From positions 62,001-126,000 of the forward strand of contig NZ_JAFCNB010000013.1 in the NCBI RefSeq assembly GCF_017896165.1: a DNA stretch of 64,000 nt, read 5' to 3'. The notes under the pieces are model-generated. The model saw nothing but the letters and a program-made list of their open reading frames with translations, was not told the origin of the DNA and searched no databases. Positions 1 to 9,504 of the stretch are shown one piece after another; the first letter of the stretch is position 1, and each line of letters begins with the position of its first letter. The stretch is from Microbispora oryzae (GTDB lineage: Bacteria > Actinomycetota > Actinomycetes > Streptosporangiales > Streptosporangiaceae). A program made the position numbers and the translations under genes.

Positions 1-13
1 TTTCGGCGCTCAT
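1..13 (-). CDS. Start of an unidentified gene running off the left edge
   Basis: An ATG on the minus strand (bases 13-11) opens a frame reading Met-Ser-Ala-Glu before the window ends. A GGAGG ribosome binding site lies about 9 bases upstream, near bases 22-27. The product cannot be named from four codons. It points the same way as the downstream-lying glycosylase gene and is separated from it by 177 bases with no clear terminator. Confidence 0.35.
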
Positions 14-190
14 GGTCGGCACCTCCGTCGCGTGCCAGGGTCTCCCACGAGGCACATCTCCATAACTGTGATTGGTAGCGCAGATCTGCCCTACATCATG
101 GGTGATCGGCATGCGCGGACGGAAGCCCCGCCCGGCATGCGGTCAACGCATCCTGTCAAAAGACCGGCGCCTCGCGCAGGAAGATCCGGC

Positions 191-757
191 CTACTTCTTG
201 GCCGCCCGCTTCGCCTCCTGCTTGGTCGCGCGGACCAGCTCCAGGCTGGCGGAGTCCACGACGTCGGCCACCGACCGGTGCACTCCCTCCTCGCCGTACG
301 GCCCCGCCGCCTCGCGCCATCCCTGCGGTCGGACGCCGGCCTGCTTGCCGAGCAGAGCGAGGAAGATCTGCGCCTTCTGCGTGCCGAAGCCGGGCAACCC
401 CACCAGCCGGCGCAGCAGCTCGGCACCGTCGCCGACATCTTCCCACACCTTCTCCGCCGAGCCGCCGTAATGTTCGACGAGGTAGGCCGCGAGCCGCTGG
501 ATGCGGGCCGCCATCGCTCCCGGGAACCTGTGCACGGCGGGCTTCGCCGACAGAAGGGCCGCGAACTCGGCAGGATCATAGGAGGCGATCTCGTGCGCGT
601 CCAGGTCGTGGCCGAGCCTGGCCGCGATGGTGAACGGCCCCGCGAAGGCCCGTTCCAGCGGAATCTGCTGGTCGAGCAGCATGCCCATCATCAGGGCGAG
701 CGGACTGCGGCCGAGCAGTTCGTCGGCCTCCGGTCGCTGGGCGAGCTGGATGTGCAT
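191..757 (-). CDS. HhH-GPD family base-excision DNA glycosylase
   Basis: This is a 188-residue protein of the small actinobacterial HhH-GPD glycosylase family, which excises damaged bases in base-excision repair. The family-typical core reads LALMMGMLLDQQIPLERAFAG near the N terminus. A helix-hairpin-helix follows, around LLRRLVGLPGFGTQKAQIFLALL (residues about 115-138). The C-terminal Lys/Arg-rich tail (TKQEAKRAAKK) is also typical. The ATG at 757 was chosen because MHIQLAQRPEADELL matches the usual family N terminus; the longer frame to 838 adds an unlikely extension. I do not see the 4Fe-4S cysteine cluster of Nth/MutY enzymes, so the exact lesion specificity is unknown. Confidence 0.85.
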   Translation of the reverse strand: MHIQLAQRPEADELLGRSPLALMMGMLLDQQIPLERAFAGPFTIAARLGHDLDAHEIASYDPAEFAALLSAKPAVHRFPGAMAARIQRLAAYLVEHYGGSAEKVWEDVGDGAELLRRLVGLPGFGTQKAQIFLALLGKQAGVRPQGWREAAGPYGEEGVHRSVADVVDSASLELVRATKQEAKRAAKK

Positions 758-856
758 GTGCACCAGCTTGGCATGCGGGCCCCTGGAGGGTTGACAGTCC
801 GGCGGAAAGATGTGGAATAAGGGGCGGCAGGTCCCCATTCAGCGAGGAATGCGTCC

Positions 857-1111
857 ATGCCCGTACTCGCACCGCGCATCAGTGGCGGCCCCTCACCGGA
901 GCCGGAGCTACGTGAACTGGTGGAACTCGTGACGGCCCGGCTGGCCGCGGAGTTCCTGTCCGTCCCCCTCATCGTCGTCGACCGCTGTGTGTCGGACGCC
1001 TGGGTGTGCGGGGCGCACCTCGGGCTCACCGTCACACCTGAGATCGCCGAGCGGCTCGCCCGCGAACGTCTGCTCGGCGTGGTCAACTCGGCGCCGCCGT
1101 CCCGCGTGTGA
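857..1111 (+). CDS. Small conserved protein, three-helix-bundle dimerisation type
   Basis: This is an 84-residue acidic/helical protein. The segment LRELVELVTARLAAEFLSVP, then VVDRCVSDAWVCGAHLGL, then ITPEIAERLARERL-like helices resemble short actinobacterial proteins annotated as three-helix bundle dimerisation domains. No catalytic motif is visible. It is divergent from the glycosylase gene (99-base gap) and precedes the DUF1841-like gene on the same strand by 108 bases. It may be co-transcribed with that gene. Function unknown. Confidence 0.6.
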   Translation: MPVLAPRISGGPSPEPELRELVELVTARLAAEFLSVPLIVVDRCVSDAWVCGAHLGLTVTPEIAERLARERLLGVVNSAPPSRV

Positions 1112-1219
1112 GATCGTCGGTCCCGCACATAACGGGGAAGTCACCGGCCCGCGTTCCCGATGTTGTTCGCGTCGGGAATGCGAGAAGGTGGTGACTGTGA
1201 GCGAGCGAAGCGAGATCAC

Positions 1220-2785
1220 GTGAGCCGTCGGCACCGGCGAGCGCCCAGGGGCACCAGGCCGCCCGACGACGTGTTCGCGGAGATGCTGCTGGCGGCCCGT
1301 GAGCTGCTGGCCGTACGCAGTCCGCTCGACGCCGAGCTCATGGTGTCGGACATGCTCGGCGCCTGGTGGGGCAGGCGCCCGCACGGCGGAGACGTCGAGC
1401 AGATCCTCGGCGAGGGGCTGGTCGACTACGCGGCCAAGGCGGGCACCCCGGCCGCGCTGACCCTGCTGATCTCGATCGCCTACCTCGGCACGGCCCGGCA
1501 GGCCGCCAAGGCCGAGGGCGCCGCGCTGGCGCTCATGGAGTCCGACGTGGCCAGGCCCGGGTGGGCCGACCGCGTCGGCGCGGTGAAGCCCGCCGGCTGC
1601 TACGTCTCCCGTGACGTGTACGGCGACCAGGACACGGTCCTCTGCACGTTCGCCTACAACGGTGAGGACACCCACGCCCTGGTGGTCGTCGTCGACTACA
1701 ACATGGGCGGCATGGCGCGGGACGCCTGGGTGTCGTCCCAGGTGGACAAGCTGCTCGACCAGGCGAGGCTGGAGGCCGCGGGCAACCGCCTGCTGCGCTT
1801 CGAGGAGATCGAGCCGCAGCAGGCGAGGGCGCTGCTCGAGTTCGCGATGAAGGTGACCCAGGCCGCCACGCGCCGCCGCAAGGGTCCCCGGCTCGTGAGC
1901 GACGGCTACAGCGCCTATCACGCCTTCGCCCGCGCGAGGCTCAAGGCGCTCCCGCCCGGGCGGATGCGCCCCGCGCCCGCGCACACCGAGGCGCCCTACA
2001 GCCGGGACCGCCGGGCGATGCTGGCCGCCGAGTTCCTGGCCTCGGACGCGGCGGAGAACCTGTCCGATCCGTCCGCGGCCTCGCGCTGCGCCGACCACAT
2101 CATCGACTACGGCTGCGACCAGGACTTCGGGCGGCCGATGCGGGTCAGCCCGACGAAGTGCGAGACCTTCCTGCTCGACTGGCTGCCCCGCAAGGTCCTG
2201 CTGTCGCCCGCCGATCAGGACGCCATGCCCCACGTGCTGTCGGCGTGGGTACGGTTCGCGGGGCCCCGGATCGGGCTGCCCGAGGAGGGCGTCCGGGCGA
2301 CCCTCGACGCGGTGTGGGAGGCGACGGCCGGCTTCACCAAGGCCTACCGGGATCCGGCGACGTTCGGCCTGGACCGCTCCCTCGTGCGGCGGCTGCTCCC
2401 CGACGGCGACCTGTCCGCGCTGGCCCGGCGGGCGTTCGCCTTCCCCTTCCTGCAGGGCATGGCCGGCGCGACCAACCTCGACCTGCTGAACCCCGCCGAC
2501 GACGCCGACCGGCGGATCCTGCTGGAGATCGACCACGCGGACGAGCTGGGCCGGCCGGACCTGGAGGAACATCTGGCCTGGCACGAGGAGATCGCCGGCC
2601 GCCTGTGGGCCGGCGACCCCCCGCAGCTGTGGGAGGCGGCCGAACGGCTGATCGATCTCGGCCACGACCGGCACGACGTGCTGCACGTGCTGATCGAGAT
2701 CGCCGAGCGGATCGGCGACCATCCCGACGAACTGGCCGCCGCGCTCGACGACATCGCCGACATTCCCGATGAGCCCGCCGGCTGA
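1220..2785 (+). CDS. Conserved hypothetical protein with C-terminal DUF1841-like helical domain
   Basis: This is a soluble 521-residue protein with no signal peptide or membrane segment. The last 70 residues (EEHLAWHEEIAGRLWAGDPP, then LWEAAERLIDLGHDRHDVLH) fit the DUF1841 pattern of a paired HxxxH helical repeat. The N-terminal 400 residues are alpha-helical and unassigned, although a short beta-rich stretch (TFAYNGEDTHALVVVVDYN) is visible. I chose the GTG at 1220, because the region before it contains stop codons in other frames and no family-like sequence. An upstream ATG at 1160 is in frame but lies in the low-quality leader. The gene ends 61 bases before pxpA. Role unknown. Confidence 0.7.
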   Translation: MSRRHRRAPRGTRPPDDVFAEMLLAARELLAVRSPLDAELMVSDMLGAWWGRRPHGGDVEQILGEGLVDYAAKAGTPAALTLLISIAYLGTARQAAKAEGAALALMESDVARPGWADRVGAVKPAGCYVSRDVYGDQDTVLCTFAYNGEDTHALVVVVDYNMGGMARDAWVSSQVDKLLDQARLEAAGNRLLRFEEIEPQQARALLEFAMKVTQAATRRRKGPRLVSDGYSAYHAFARARLKALPPGRMRPAPAHTEAPYSRDRRAMLAAEFLASDAAENLSDPSAASRCADHIIDYGCDQDFGRPMRVSPTKCETFLLDWLPRKVLLSPADQDAMPHVLSAWVRFAGPRIGLPEEGVRATLDAVWEATAGFTKAYRDPATFGLDRSLVRRLLPDGDLSALARRAFAFPFLQGMAGATNLDLLNPADDADRRILLEIDHADELGRPDLEEHLAWHEEIAGRLWAGDPPQLWEAAERLIDLGHDRHDVLHVLIEIAERIGDHPDELAAALDDIADIPDEPAG

Positions 2786-2846
2786 ACGTGCGGCAGTATT
2801 GAGGTGACCGCGGCCGCGCGAGCGAGGCGACCGCAGAGGAGAGACC

Positions 2847-3620
2847 TTGGTCATCGATCTGAACGCGGATCTGGGTGAGGGCTTCGGGATCTGGCGGCTC
2901 GGCGACGACACCGCGCTGCTCGACCTGGTGACCAGCGCCAACGTGGCCTGCGGCTTCCACGCGGGCGACCCGCTCATCATCCGGCGCACGTGCGCGGCGG
3001 CGGTCGACCGCGGCGTGGTGATCGGCGCCCAGGTGTCCTATCTCGACCTGGCCGGGTTCGGCCGGCGCGAGATGGAGATCGACGCGGAGGAGCTCTGCTC
3101 CGACATCCTCTACCAGATCGCGGCCGTGGACGGCGTGGCGCGGGCGATGGGCGGACGGGTCGCGTACGTGAAGCCGCACGGAGCGCTCTACAACCGGGTG
3201 TGCCGCGACGCGGCCCAGGCGGAGGCGGTGGCCGCGGCCGTGGCCGACTACGCGCCGGTGTCGGGCGGCGGGACGCCCCTGCCGGTGCTCACGCTGCCCG
3301 GGTCGGCCCTGCGGGACGCCGCGGCGCGGCACGGCGTTCCGGTGGTGGCCGAGTGCTTCGCCGACCGCGCGTACACGCCGGCGGGGGCGCTGGTGTCGCG
3401 GCGGCAGCCGGGGGCGGTGCTCCACGATCCCGACGTGGTGGCGGAGCGCGCGGTGCGGATGGCGCGGGACGGCGTCGTGATCGCCTTGGACGGCTCCGAG
3501 GTACCGGTGGGGGCCCGGTCGGTGTGCGTCCACGGGGACACCCCGGACGCCGTGCGGATCGCGGCGGCGGTACGCAAGGCGCTGATCGACGCCGGCGTCG
3601 CCGTGGAGGCGTTCGCGTGA
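2847..3620 (+). CDS. pxpA: 5-oxoprolinase subunit A (LamB/YcsF family)
   Basis: This 257-residue LamB/YcsF protein is subunit A of the prokaryotic 5-oxoprolinase, which opens 5-oxo-L-proline (pyroglutamate) to glutamate using ATP. Family signatures are the N-terminal DLNADLGEGFG, ANVACGFHAGDP and YVKPHGALYN, the last with conserved Lys and His. The start is a TTG at 2847 behind a good GAGGAGAGA ribosome binding site. It begins a pxpA-pxpB-pxpC operon; pxpB starts 43 bases downstream. Such operons clear the pyroglutamate that forms spontaneously from glutamine and from peptide turnover. Confidence 0.93.
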   Translation: MVIDLNADLGEGFGIWRLGDDTALLDLVTSANVACGFHAGDPLIIRRTCAAAVDRGVVIGAQVSYLDLAGFGRREMEIDAEELCSDILYQIAAVDGVARAMGGRVAYVKPHGALYNRVCRDAAQAEAVAAAVADYAPVSGGGTPLPVLTLPGSALRDAAARHGVPVVAECFADRAYTPAGALVSRRQPGAVLHDPDVVAERAVRMARDGVVIALDGSEVPVGARSVCVHGDTPDAVRIAAAVRKALIDAGVAVEAFA

Positions 3621-3663
3621 CGGCCGGTGAGAGGGACCGGGAGACGGACGGGGAGAGGGCCGT

Positions 3664-4290
3664 ATGACGGCGCGGCGGCCCTCCGTCCTGAACGCGGGAG
3701 AGCACGCGCTGCTGGTGGAGACCGGCTCCCTGGACGCCTCTCACCGGCTGCACGCGCTGCTGCTGGCCGACCGGCCGGACGGAGTGGAGGACGTCGTCCC
3801 CGGCCCGCGGACGGTCCTGGTGGTCGCGCCGGGCGTGGACCGGTCGCGTCTGTCGGCGCGCCTGGCCGCCCTGCTGGAGGCGGCGGCGACGACCCGGCCC
3901 CCGGCGGGGGCGGACGGCGTCGTGGAGATCCCCGTCACTTACGACGGCGACGACCTGGCGGCGGTGGCGGAGCTGACCGGCCTGTCGGTCGACGAGGTGG
4001 TCGCCCGGCACACCGGCTCCGACCTCGTCGTGGGGTGGCTGGGCTTCGCCCCGGGGTTCGCCTACCTCGTCGGGCTGGATCCGGCGCTGCACGTGCCCCG
4101 GCTCGACGTCCCGCGCACCTCGTTGCCGCCGGGGTCGGTGGCCGTCGCGGGCCCGTACTCGGCGATCTACCCGTCCGCGTCGCCGGGCGGGTGGCGGTTG
4201 CTCGGCCGTACGGACACGCGGGTGTGGGACGCCGCCGCCGATCCCCCGGCGCTGCTGCCGCCAGGGACGAGGGTCAGGTTCCGGGCGTGA
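3664..4290 (+). CDS. pxpB: 5-oxoprolinase subunit B (KipI/allophanate hydrolase subunit 1 family)
   Basis: This 208-residue member of the KipI / carboxyltransferase subunit C-D family is the second 5-oxoprolinase subunit. Visible marks are the N-terminal LNAGEHALLVE, the central VEIPVTYDGDDLAAVAELTGLSVDEVV, and the signature FAPGFAYLVGLDPALHVPRL. The C-terminal PPGSVAVAG and GGWRLLGRT segments are also conserved. The ATG at 3664 follows GGAGAGGGCCGT. Its stop overlaps the GTG of pxpC (GTGA at 4287-4290), which implies translational coupling and a stoichiometric PxpB-PxpC complex. Confidence 0.92.
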   Translation: MTARRPSVLNAGEHALLVETGSLDASHRLHALLLADRPDGVEDVVPGPRTVLVVAPGVDRSRLSARLAALLEAAATTRPPAGADGVVEIPVTYDGDDLAAVAELTGLSVDEVVARHTGSDLVVGWLGFAPGFAYLVGLDPALHVPRLDVPRTSLPPGSVAVAGPYSAIYPSASPGGWRLLGRTDTRVWDAAADPPALLPPGTRVRFRA

Positions 4291-5171
4291 TCGAGGTGCT
4301 GGCGCCGGGGCCGTACGCCACGATCCAGGACCTCGGGCGGCCGGGGTTCGCCCATCTCGGGGTGCCGCGTTCCGGCGCGGCGGACGCCCCCAGCCTCCGG
4401 CTGGCCAACCGCCTGGTGGGCAATCGCGACGACGCGGCGGGCGTGGAGCTCACGTTCGGCGGCGCGGCGCTGCGCTTCCGCGGGGGCGGCTGGGTGGCGC
4501 TGACGGGCGCGCCGTGCCCGGTCGAGGTGAGCGGGCGGCCCGCCGGGATGGACGCCCCCGTGTGGGTTCCGCCGGAGGCGGTGCTCCGGGTGGGGACGCC
4601 ACGCGAGGGCCTGCGCACCTACGTGGCGGTCCGCGGCGGTGTCCGGGTGGAACGGGTGCTGGGCAGCAGGTCGACCGACTCGCTGTCGGGGCTCGGCCCG
4701 CCCCGGCTGGAGGCCGGCACCGTGCTGCCGGTGGGAACGGCCGCGCCCGCCGCCATCCGGGTGGACCACGTCCCGCGGCGGCGGCCGCCCCGGCCGCCCG
4801 TGGTGCGCGTCCTGCCCGGCCCGCGCGACGACTGGTTCGTGCGGGAGGCGCTGGAGATCCTCTGCGCCGGGCCGTACGAGGTCACCCCGGCGAGCAACCG
4901 GATCGGCGCGCGGCTGCGCGGGGCGCCGCTGGCGCGGCGTGTCGGCGGCGAACTGCCGAGCGAGGGCATGCCGCTCGGCGCGGTGCAGGTGCCGCCCGAG
5001 GGCCAGCCGATCGTGTTCCTGGCCGACCACCCGCCCACGGGCGGCTACCCGGTGATCGCGGTGGTCGCCGCGGCCGACGTTCCCGTCGTGGCCCAGACGC
5101 GGCCGGGCGACCTGCTCGGATTCCGGCTGGTTCAGGCGGCGAACCCGATGTCCTCGTACTTCAGGTCGTAG
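4287..5171 (+). CDS. pxpC: 5-oxoprolinase subunit C (biotin-dependent carboxyltransferase-like)
   Basis: This 294-residue protein is of the allophanate hydrolase subunit 2 / KipA family, the third 5-oxoprolinase subunit. The N terminus VIEVLAPGPYATIQDLGRPGFAHLGVP is diagnostic. The later elements LRTYVAVRGGV, ITPASNRIGARL-like and GMPLGAVQVPPEGQP are also characteristic. The start is the GTG that overlaps the pxpB stop. Its last 40 bases overlap, tail to tail, the 3' end of the binding-protein gene on the other strand. Confidence 0.92.
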   Translation: MIEVLAPGPYATIQDLGRPGFAHLGVPRSGAADAPSLRLANRLVGNRDDAAGVELTFGGAALRFRGGGWVALTGAPCPVEVSGRPAGMDAPVWVPPEAVLRVGTPREGLRTYVAVRGGVRVERVLGSRSTDSLSGLGPPRLEAGTVLPVGTAAPAAIRVDHVPRRRPPRPPVVRVLPGPRDDWFVREALEILCAGPYEVTPASNRIGARLRGAPLARRVGGELPSEGMPLGAVQVPPEGQPIVFLADHPPTGGYPVIAVVAAADVPVVAQTRPGDLLGFRLVQAANPMSSYFRS

Positions 5172-6832
5172 AAGCCGTTGGCGCCGACGTTGGCGAGCGT
5201 GGAGCGCACGGCGACGGTCTGCGGGCACTGGTAGAGCGGCAGCACGCCGGTCTTCTCCCACAGCAACCGGTCGGCGGCGTTGACGAGGTCGGAGACCTGC
5301 GCGAGGTCGAGCGAACTGCCCGCCCGGTACATGGCCTGGTCGATCTGCTTGCTGCCGAGGCGTCCGAGGTTGGAATACCACCGCATGTCGTCGCCCTTGG
5401 TGTTCTCCCCGTTGACGTAGACGTCGAAGGCGTTCGACACCGGGTAGGGCCCGCTCGGGTAGGCGAAGGCGGTCATGTCGAAGTCGCCGGCGAGGAGGTA
5501 CTTGCTGAAGAAGTCGTCGAACGGCACGGCCTTGACGTCGACGCGGATGCCTATCTTCTGCAGCATCAGCCGGGCGACGCCGGCCTCCGTGTCGCTCGCC
5601 GCCATCCCGGACGGGATGACGAAACGCAGCGCCAGGGGCTTGCCGCCCTTCTCCCGGGTCTTGCCCGCCGTCTTCCAGCCGGCCTGGTCGAGCAACTGCC
5701 CGGCGCGGGCGGGGTTGTAGGTCCCGAGGGCGCCGGCGTTGGAGCGGTAGCCGTGCTGGCTGTTCATCAGGAAGTGGTTGTCGAGCGGGACGACCGGCCA
5801 GCCGAGGCCCTTGAGGTCCAGCCGGATCAGCGCCTGCCGGTCGAGCGCCATCGCGACCGCCTGCCTGACGCGCGGGTCGGCGAGGGCGCCGCTCTCGCCG
5901 TTCAGGGTAATCTGGCGGTATTCGGTGCCCGCGGCCTGGCGGACGACGGCGTCCCACGCGTCGCGCACGCGGTTGTAGTCGTCGGCGGACGGCCCCACGT
6001 CGAAGACGTCCACCTCGCCCTTGGTGAAGGCACGGACCATGCCGTCGGGCGGCACGGCCCGGAAGACGATCCGGTCCAGCTTGGGGCGGTTGCCCCACCA
6101 GGAGTCGTTGCGGGTCACGGTGACGCTCTTCGTCTTCCCGTCCAGCTTCTCCAGCCGGAACGGCCCCGCGGTCACCGGGATCTTGTTGACCCAGTTCGCG
6201 TTGAACGCGTCGGGCGTGCCGTTCGTGGAGGCGGGATAAAGGGGGCTGAACAGCCCCTGCCACTCGTTGTACGGCTGGGCGAGGGTGACGACCGCCTCAT
6301 GGTCGGTCGCCCCACGGCCGACGCTCATGATGTTCTCGTACGCGATCGTCGCGTCGACCCGGTAGGCCCGGTCGTGGCCGCTCAGGGCCTTCCACTGGGC
6401 GGCGAAGTCCATCCACGTGATGGGCTTGCCGTCGGACCAGCGGGCCCGGGGGTTGATGGAGTAGGTGATCACCTGGTGCGGAGAGGTGGCGGTCACGCGG
6501 GCGTTGGTGACGTAGTCGGTGTCGATGGAGACCCGTCCCCGCTCGTCGGACCGGAAGGGGTGCGGCATGAGGGCGTCCATGACCGTCTTCACGTCGGCGA
6601 CGTCACCGTCGATGTGGTTCTGGTTCCACTGCGTGGGGAAGTCGCCGAGACCCCAGTGCAGCGTGCCGCCGTCCCGCACCTTGTCCCTGGGGACCGGGTT
6701 GATGTCGTACGGGCGGACGGGCGACGCGGCCGCGGCGTCGTCGCGGCCGCCCGGGGCCGAGGAGAGACCGCAGCCGCCCGCGGCCCACACGGCGATCAGG
6801 GCGGCCAGGGCAATCGGCCATCGTGCTCTCAC
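5132..6832 (-). CDS. ABC-transporter solute-binding lipoprotein, peptide/nickel (SBP_bac_5) family
   Basis: This is a 566-residue extracellular binding protein anchored by a lipid. The signal peptide ends in a lipobox (AAGGC, Cys21). The mature part shows the family 5 hallmarks GGTLHWGLGDFPTQWNQNH near the start, then DAIVRQAAGTEYRQITLNGE-like and ADPRVRQAVAMALDRQALI. No permease or ATPase genes adjoin it, so its transporter partner is elsewhere or it acts alone as a sensor. The neighbouring pxp operon makes pyroglutamyl or other peptides a possible ligand, but the two are convergent and only proximity supports this. Confidence 0.85.
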   Translation of the reverse strand: MRARWPIALAALIAVWAAGGCGLSSAPGGRDDAAAASPVRPYDINPVPRDKVRDGGTLHWGLGDFPTQWNQNHIDGDVADVKTVMDALMPHPFRSDERGRVSIDTDYVTNARVTATSPHQVITYSINPRARWSDGKPITWMDFAAQWKALSGHDRAYRVDATIAYENIMSVGRGATDHEAVVTLAQPYNEWQGLFSPLYPASTNGTPDAFNANWVNKIPVTAGPFRLEKLDGKTKSVTVTRNDSWWGNRPKLDRIVFRAVPPDGMVRAFTKGEVDVFDVGPSADDYNRVRDAWDAVVRQAAGTEYRQITLNGESGALADPRVRQAVAMALDRQALIRLDLKGLGWPVVPLDNHFLMNSQHGYRSNAGALGTYNPARAGQLLDQAGWKTAGKTREKGGKPLALRFVIPSGMAASDTEAGVARLMLQKIGIRVDVKAVPFDDFFSKYLLAGDFDMTAFAYPSGPYPVSNAFDVYVNGENTKGDDMRWYSNLGRLGSKQIDQAMYRAGSSLDLAQVSDLVNAADRLLWEKTGVLPLYQCPQTVAVRSTLANVGANGFYDLKYEDIGFAA

Positions 6833-6939
6833 GTGCTTCTCCGATCCGGCGCGACTACTCTTCGCGTTCGATTAGTAGCATGACGTGATCGGAGCGGCCA
6901 TCGGGACACGCTCGCGGAGATGGTGGTATCAGGTCAACG

Positions 6940-9291
6940 TCAGGACAATTCGTCCACTGCTGTGCGGACGTCCTCACTGGTGATCGTGGTCAGTTCGACG
7001 GCGTTCGCCGTGCCCTGGGCGGCGAGACGGACGTCGCGGCGCAGCGCCGCCCTTTCGTACAGGGAGCGGGCGAAGCGGCCGTTGCCCAGCCCGTCGATCA
7101 GGCCCTCCCGGCAGACCCAGTCGAACACGTCGGCCAGGTCGCGCGACGCGGAGGCGTCGAACCGGTCGCCGCCGCCCGCCGCGAGCAGGCGGGCGATGCC
7201 GGCCAGCTCGACCGGCGTGTACGAGGGGAAGGCCACCCTCTGGTTGAAGCGCGAGGCCAGCCCCGGGTTGGTGGCCAGGAACGCGTCCATCTCGCCCTCG
7301 TAGCCGGCCAGGATGATCACCAGGCGGTCGCGGTCGTCCTCGGCCCGCTTGAGCAGCGTCTGCACCGCCTCGGCGCCGAACGCGTCGCCGCCGGAGTAGC
7401 CGGAGTTGACCAGGCTGTAGGCCTCGTCGACGAAGAGCACGCCGCCGAGCGCCCGGTCGACCAGTTCGTTCGTCTTGATCGCGGTGGCGCCGAGATGCTG
7501 GCCGACGAGGTCGGCGCGGGACGCCTCGACGACGTCGGGGCGCGCCAGCAGCCCGAGCGCGGAGAAGATCCGGCCGAGGATCCGGGCGACCGTCGTCTTG
7601 CCGGTGCCGGGCGGGCCGACGAACACGAAGTGCCGCATCTGGGACTGCACGGGGAGCCCCTGCTCCTGCCGCATCCGGGCGACCTTGAGCTGGGCCGCGA
7701 TCGCGTGGACCTGCCGCTTGACCGGTTCGAGGCCCGCCATGCGGTCGAGATCGGCCAGCGCCTCGTCGAGCGTCGGCGTCTCCTGGTAGCCGCGGAACCT
7801 CGCGGTGATCTCGTTGAACGCCTTGAGCACGTCCTCCGGGGTGACCGTCACCAGGTCGGCGCCTGTCGGCGCGCCGCCCGCGCTGACCACCCGGACGTCC
7901 CTGGCCTGCGCCGCCGCCTCGGCGAGGCTGCGGGCGAACCGCGCGTTGCCCAGCTCGTCGACGAGCCCGCGGCGCCGGACGTCCTCGTACAGGCCGCGCA
8001 GCACGGGACGTGCGTCGGCGGCGAGCCGGTCTCCCCGCCGCTCCTGCAGGGCCTCGGTGATCTCCAGCAGCTCGGCCGCGCTGTAACTCGGGAAGCGGAC
8101 CCTGCTGGCGAACCGGCTCGACAGACCGGGGTTGGACGACAGGAAGACGCCCATCTCGCGCTCGTATCCGGCGAGGATGATGATCAGCCGGTCGCGGTCG
8201 TCCTCGGCCCGCTTCAGCAGCGTCTGCACCGCCTCGGCGCCGAACCGGTCGGGCTGGCCCTCACCGGAGTTGATCAGACCGTACGCCTCGTCGACGAACA
8301 GCACGCCGCCGAGCGCCCGGTCGATCAGCTCGTTCGTCTTGATCGCCGTGGCCCCCAGATATTCGCCCACGAGGTCGGCCCGCTGCGCCTCCACCACGAA
8401 CGGCGTCTCCAGCAGCCCGAACGCGTAGAAGATCTTGGCCAGGCTCCGCGCGACGCTCGTCTTGCCGGTGCCGGGCGGGCCGACGAAGACGAAATGCCGC
8501 ATGGGCGGCTCGTTGGCGAAGCCGGCCTCCTTACGCAGCCGGGCCGCCTCGATGGAGGCCGCGATGGCCCGCACCTGCTCCTTGACCGGCTCCAGACCGA
8601 TCATCGACTCCAGCTCGCCGAGCGCCTCTTCGACGGTGATGGGCGCGGGCGTGCCCGCCTCGCCGCCGGGCTGCCGGTGGCCGCCCGCTCTCGCCCGCTC
8701 CTGGACCTGCGTCTCCGCGGCGGCCGGCTCCCTCCCGGCCGCCTCCAGCCGGACGCGCCGGGCCAGCACGAAGCGGAACGCGAGCACCGCGGCGGCGACG
8801 CCGTACGCGGTCCAGACGGAGGCCGGCTCCGACGCCCACGACAGCGCCACGGCAACCACCCCGGCCGGGACGAGGGCCGTCAGCGTGGTCAGCCACGGGG
8901 GCACCCAGCGGATCAGGTGCGCCGCGCCGGCGACCAGGACGCCGAGGGCCATGAGCAGGCTCGGCGCGGCGGACTCGCCGCCGAACGCCCACCGGAAGAC
9001 CGGCAGCAGGACCGCCCATCCGGCGAGCACCAGCACCGTCGCCGCGGCCCTGGGGTAGCTCAGCGCGAGCGCCGCGAACGCCAGGACGACGACCACGTAG
9101 ACGAATGTGGCCGCCAGCGGCCAGTTGAGCGCGGCGGCCATTCCCATTGTGGCGACGAGCAGGACGGCGAATATCGCACGTCGCGCGAATGGAGGAAGGC
9201 GGAAATAGCGGAAACGGACCTGTTCGAACAGATCACGTGCCGCCGTCCGACGTAAAAGGCCCGCAGCCCGTGCCCTGTCGGAGTCCCGCAT
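6940..9291 (-). CDS. Membrane-anchored tandem AAA ATPase (CbbX/SpoVK/EccA-like)
   Basis: This 783-residue protein has several hydrophobic segments in the first 180 residues (about 38-60, 62-78, 82-100, 112-128, 138-150, 160-175), followed by two CbbX-type AAA modules. Module 1 has Walker A GPPGTGKT at 271-278 and Walker B LFVDEA at 331-336. Module 2 has Walker A at 559-566 and Walker B at 619-624. Both carry the family's [20 protein letters not shown] and LAGYE elements. Start at 9291, because it is preceded by GGGGAGG at good distance; an in-frame ATG at 9453 would run into the neighbouring promoter region. CbbX-fold ATPases remodel protein complexes. The substrate here is unknown, and the membrane-embedded N terminus places the motor at the inner face of the membrane. 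Confidence 0.85.
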   Translation of the reverse strand: MRDSDRARAAGLLRRTAARDLFEQVRFRYFRLPPFARRAIFAVLLVATMGMAAALNWPLAATFVYVVVVLAFAALALSYPRAAATVLVLAGWAVLLPVFRWAFGGESAAPSLLMALGVLVAGAAHLIRWVPPWLTTLTALVPAGVVAVALSWASEPASVWTAYGVAAAVLAFRFVLARRVRLEAAGREPAAAETQVQERARAGGHRQPGGEAGTPAPITVEEALGELESMIGLEPVKEQVRAIAASIEAARLRKEAGFANEPPMRHFVFVGPPGTGKTSVARSLAKIFYAFGLLETPFVVEAQRADLVGEYLGATAIKTNELIDRALGGVLFVDEAYGLINSGEGQPDRFGAEAVQTLLKRAEDDRDRLIIILAGYEREMGVFLSSNPGLSSRFASRVRFPSYSAAELLEITEALQERRGDRLAADARPVLRGLYEDVRRRGLVDELGNARFARSLAEAAAQARDVRVVSAGGAPTGADLVTVTPEDVLKAFNEITARFRGYQETPTLDEALADLDRMAGLEPVKRQVHAIAAQLKVARMRQEQGLPVQSQMRHFVFVGPPGTGKTTVARILGRIFSALGLLARPDVVEASRADLVGQHLGATAIKTNELVDRALGGVLFVDEAYSLVNSGYSGGDAFGAEAVQTLLKRAEDDRDRLVIILAGYEGEMDAFLATNPGLASRFNQRVAFPSYTPVELAGIARLLAAGGGDRFDASASRDLADVFDWVCREGLIDGLGNGRFARSLYERAALRRDVRLAAQGTANAVELTTITSEDVRTAVDELS

Positions 9292-9504
9292 CAGACGCCT
9301 CCCCGCTTCGCCCCCGGTTATACCGCACCGAATGGCCGAATGGGTGGACCCGCGCGCCCGGGCCCGGAGCCGGGCCGAGGGAGGGGCGGCCGGGGGCGCT
9401 TCTGGCGATATGTTCCGCGCATCGCCGGAAGTCCTGAGAGATCCGCTTCCCATGGCCTAAGCTGCCACGCATGTCCCAGCGGGCCCCGAAGCGGTGAACG
9501 GCCT

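Noticed and set aside
1199..1219. GAGCGAGCGAAGCGAG motif, with weaker echoes near 2812-2830 and 48014-48030
   Set aside because: The copies are degenerate and lie at or near start codons. They may reflect a family of related short repeats in such genomes, but three loose matches are not enough to call one.
908..2989. Long open frame on the minus strand across the DUF1841-like gene
   Set aside because: It is an antisense shadow typical of very high-GC DNA: low-complexity Arg/Gly/Pro/His composition, no domain, and it overlaps a coherent gene on the plus strand.
3627..5171. Single frame spanning pxpB and pxpC, which could be read as a fusion or frameshift
   Set aside because: The first 220 codons are out of phase with pxpB, which is intact in its own frame. 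pxpC begins at the overlapping GTG at 4287.
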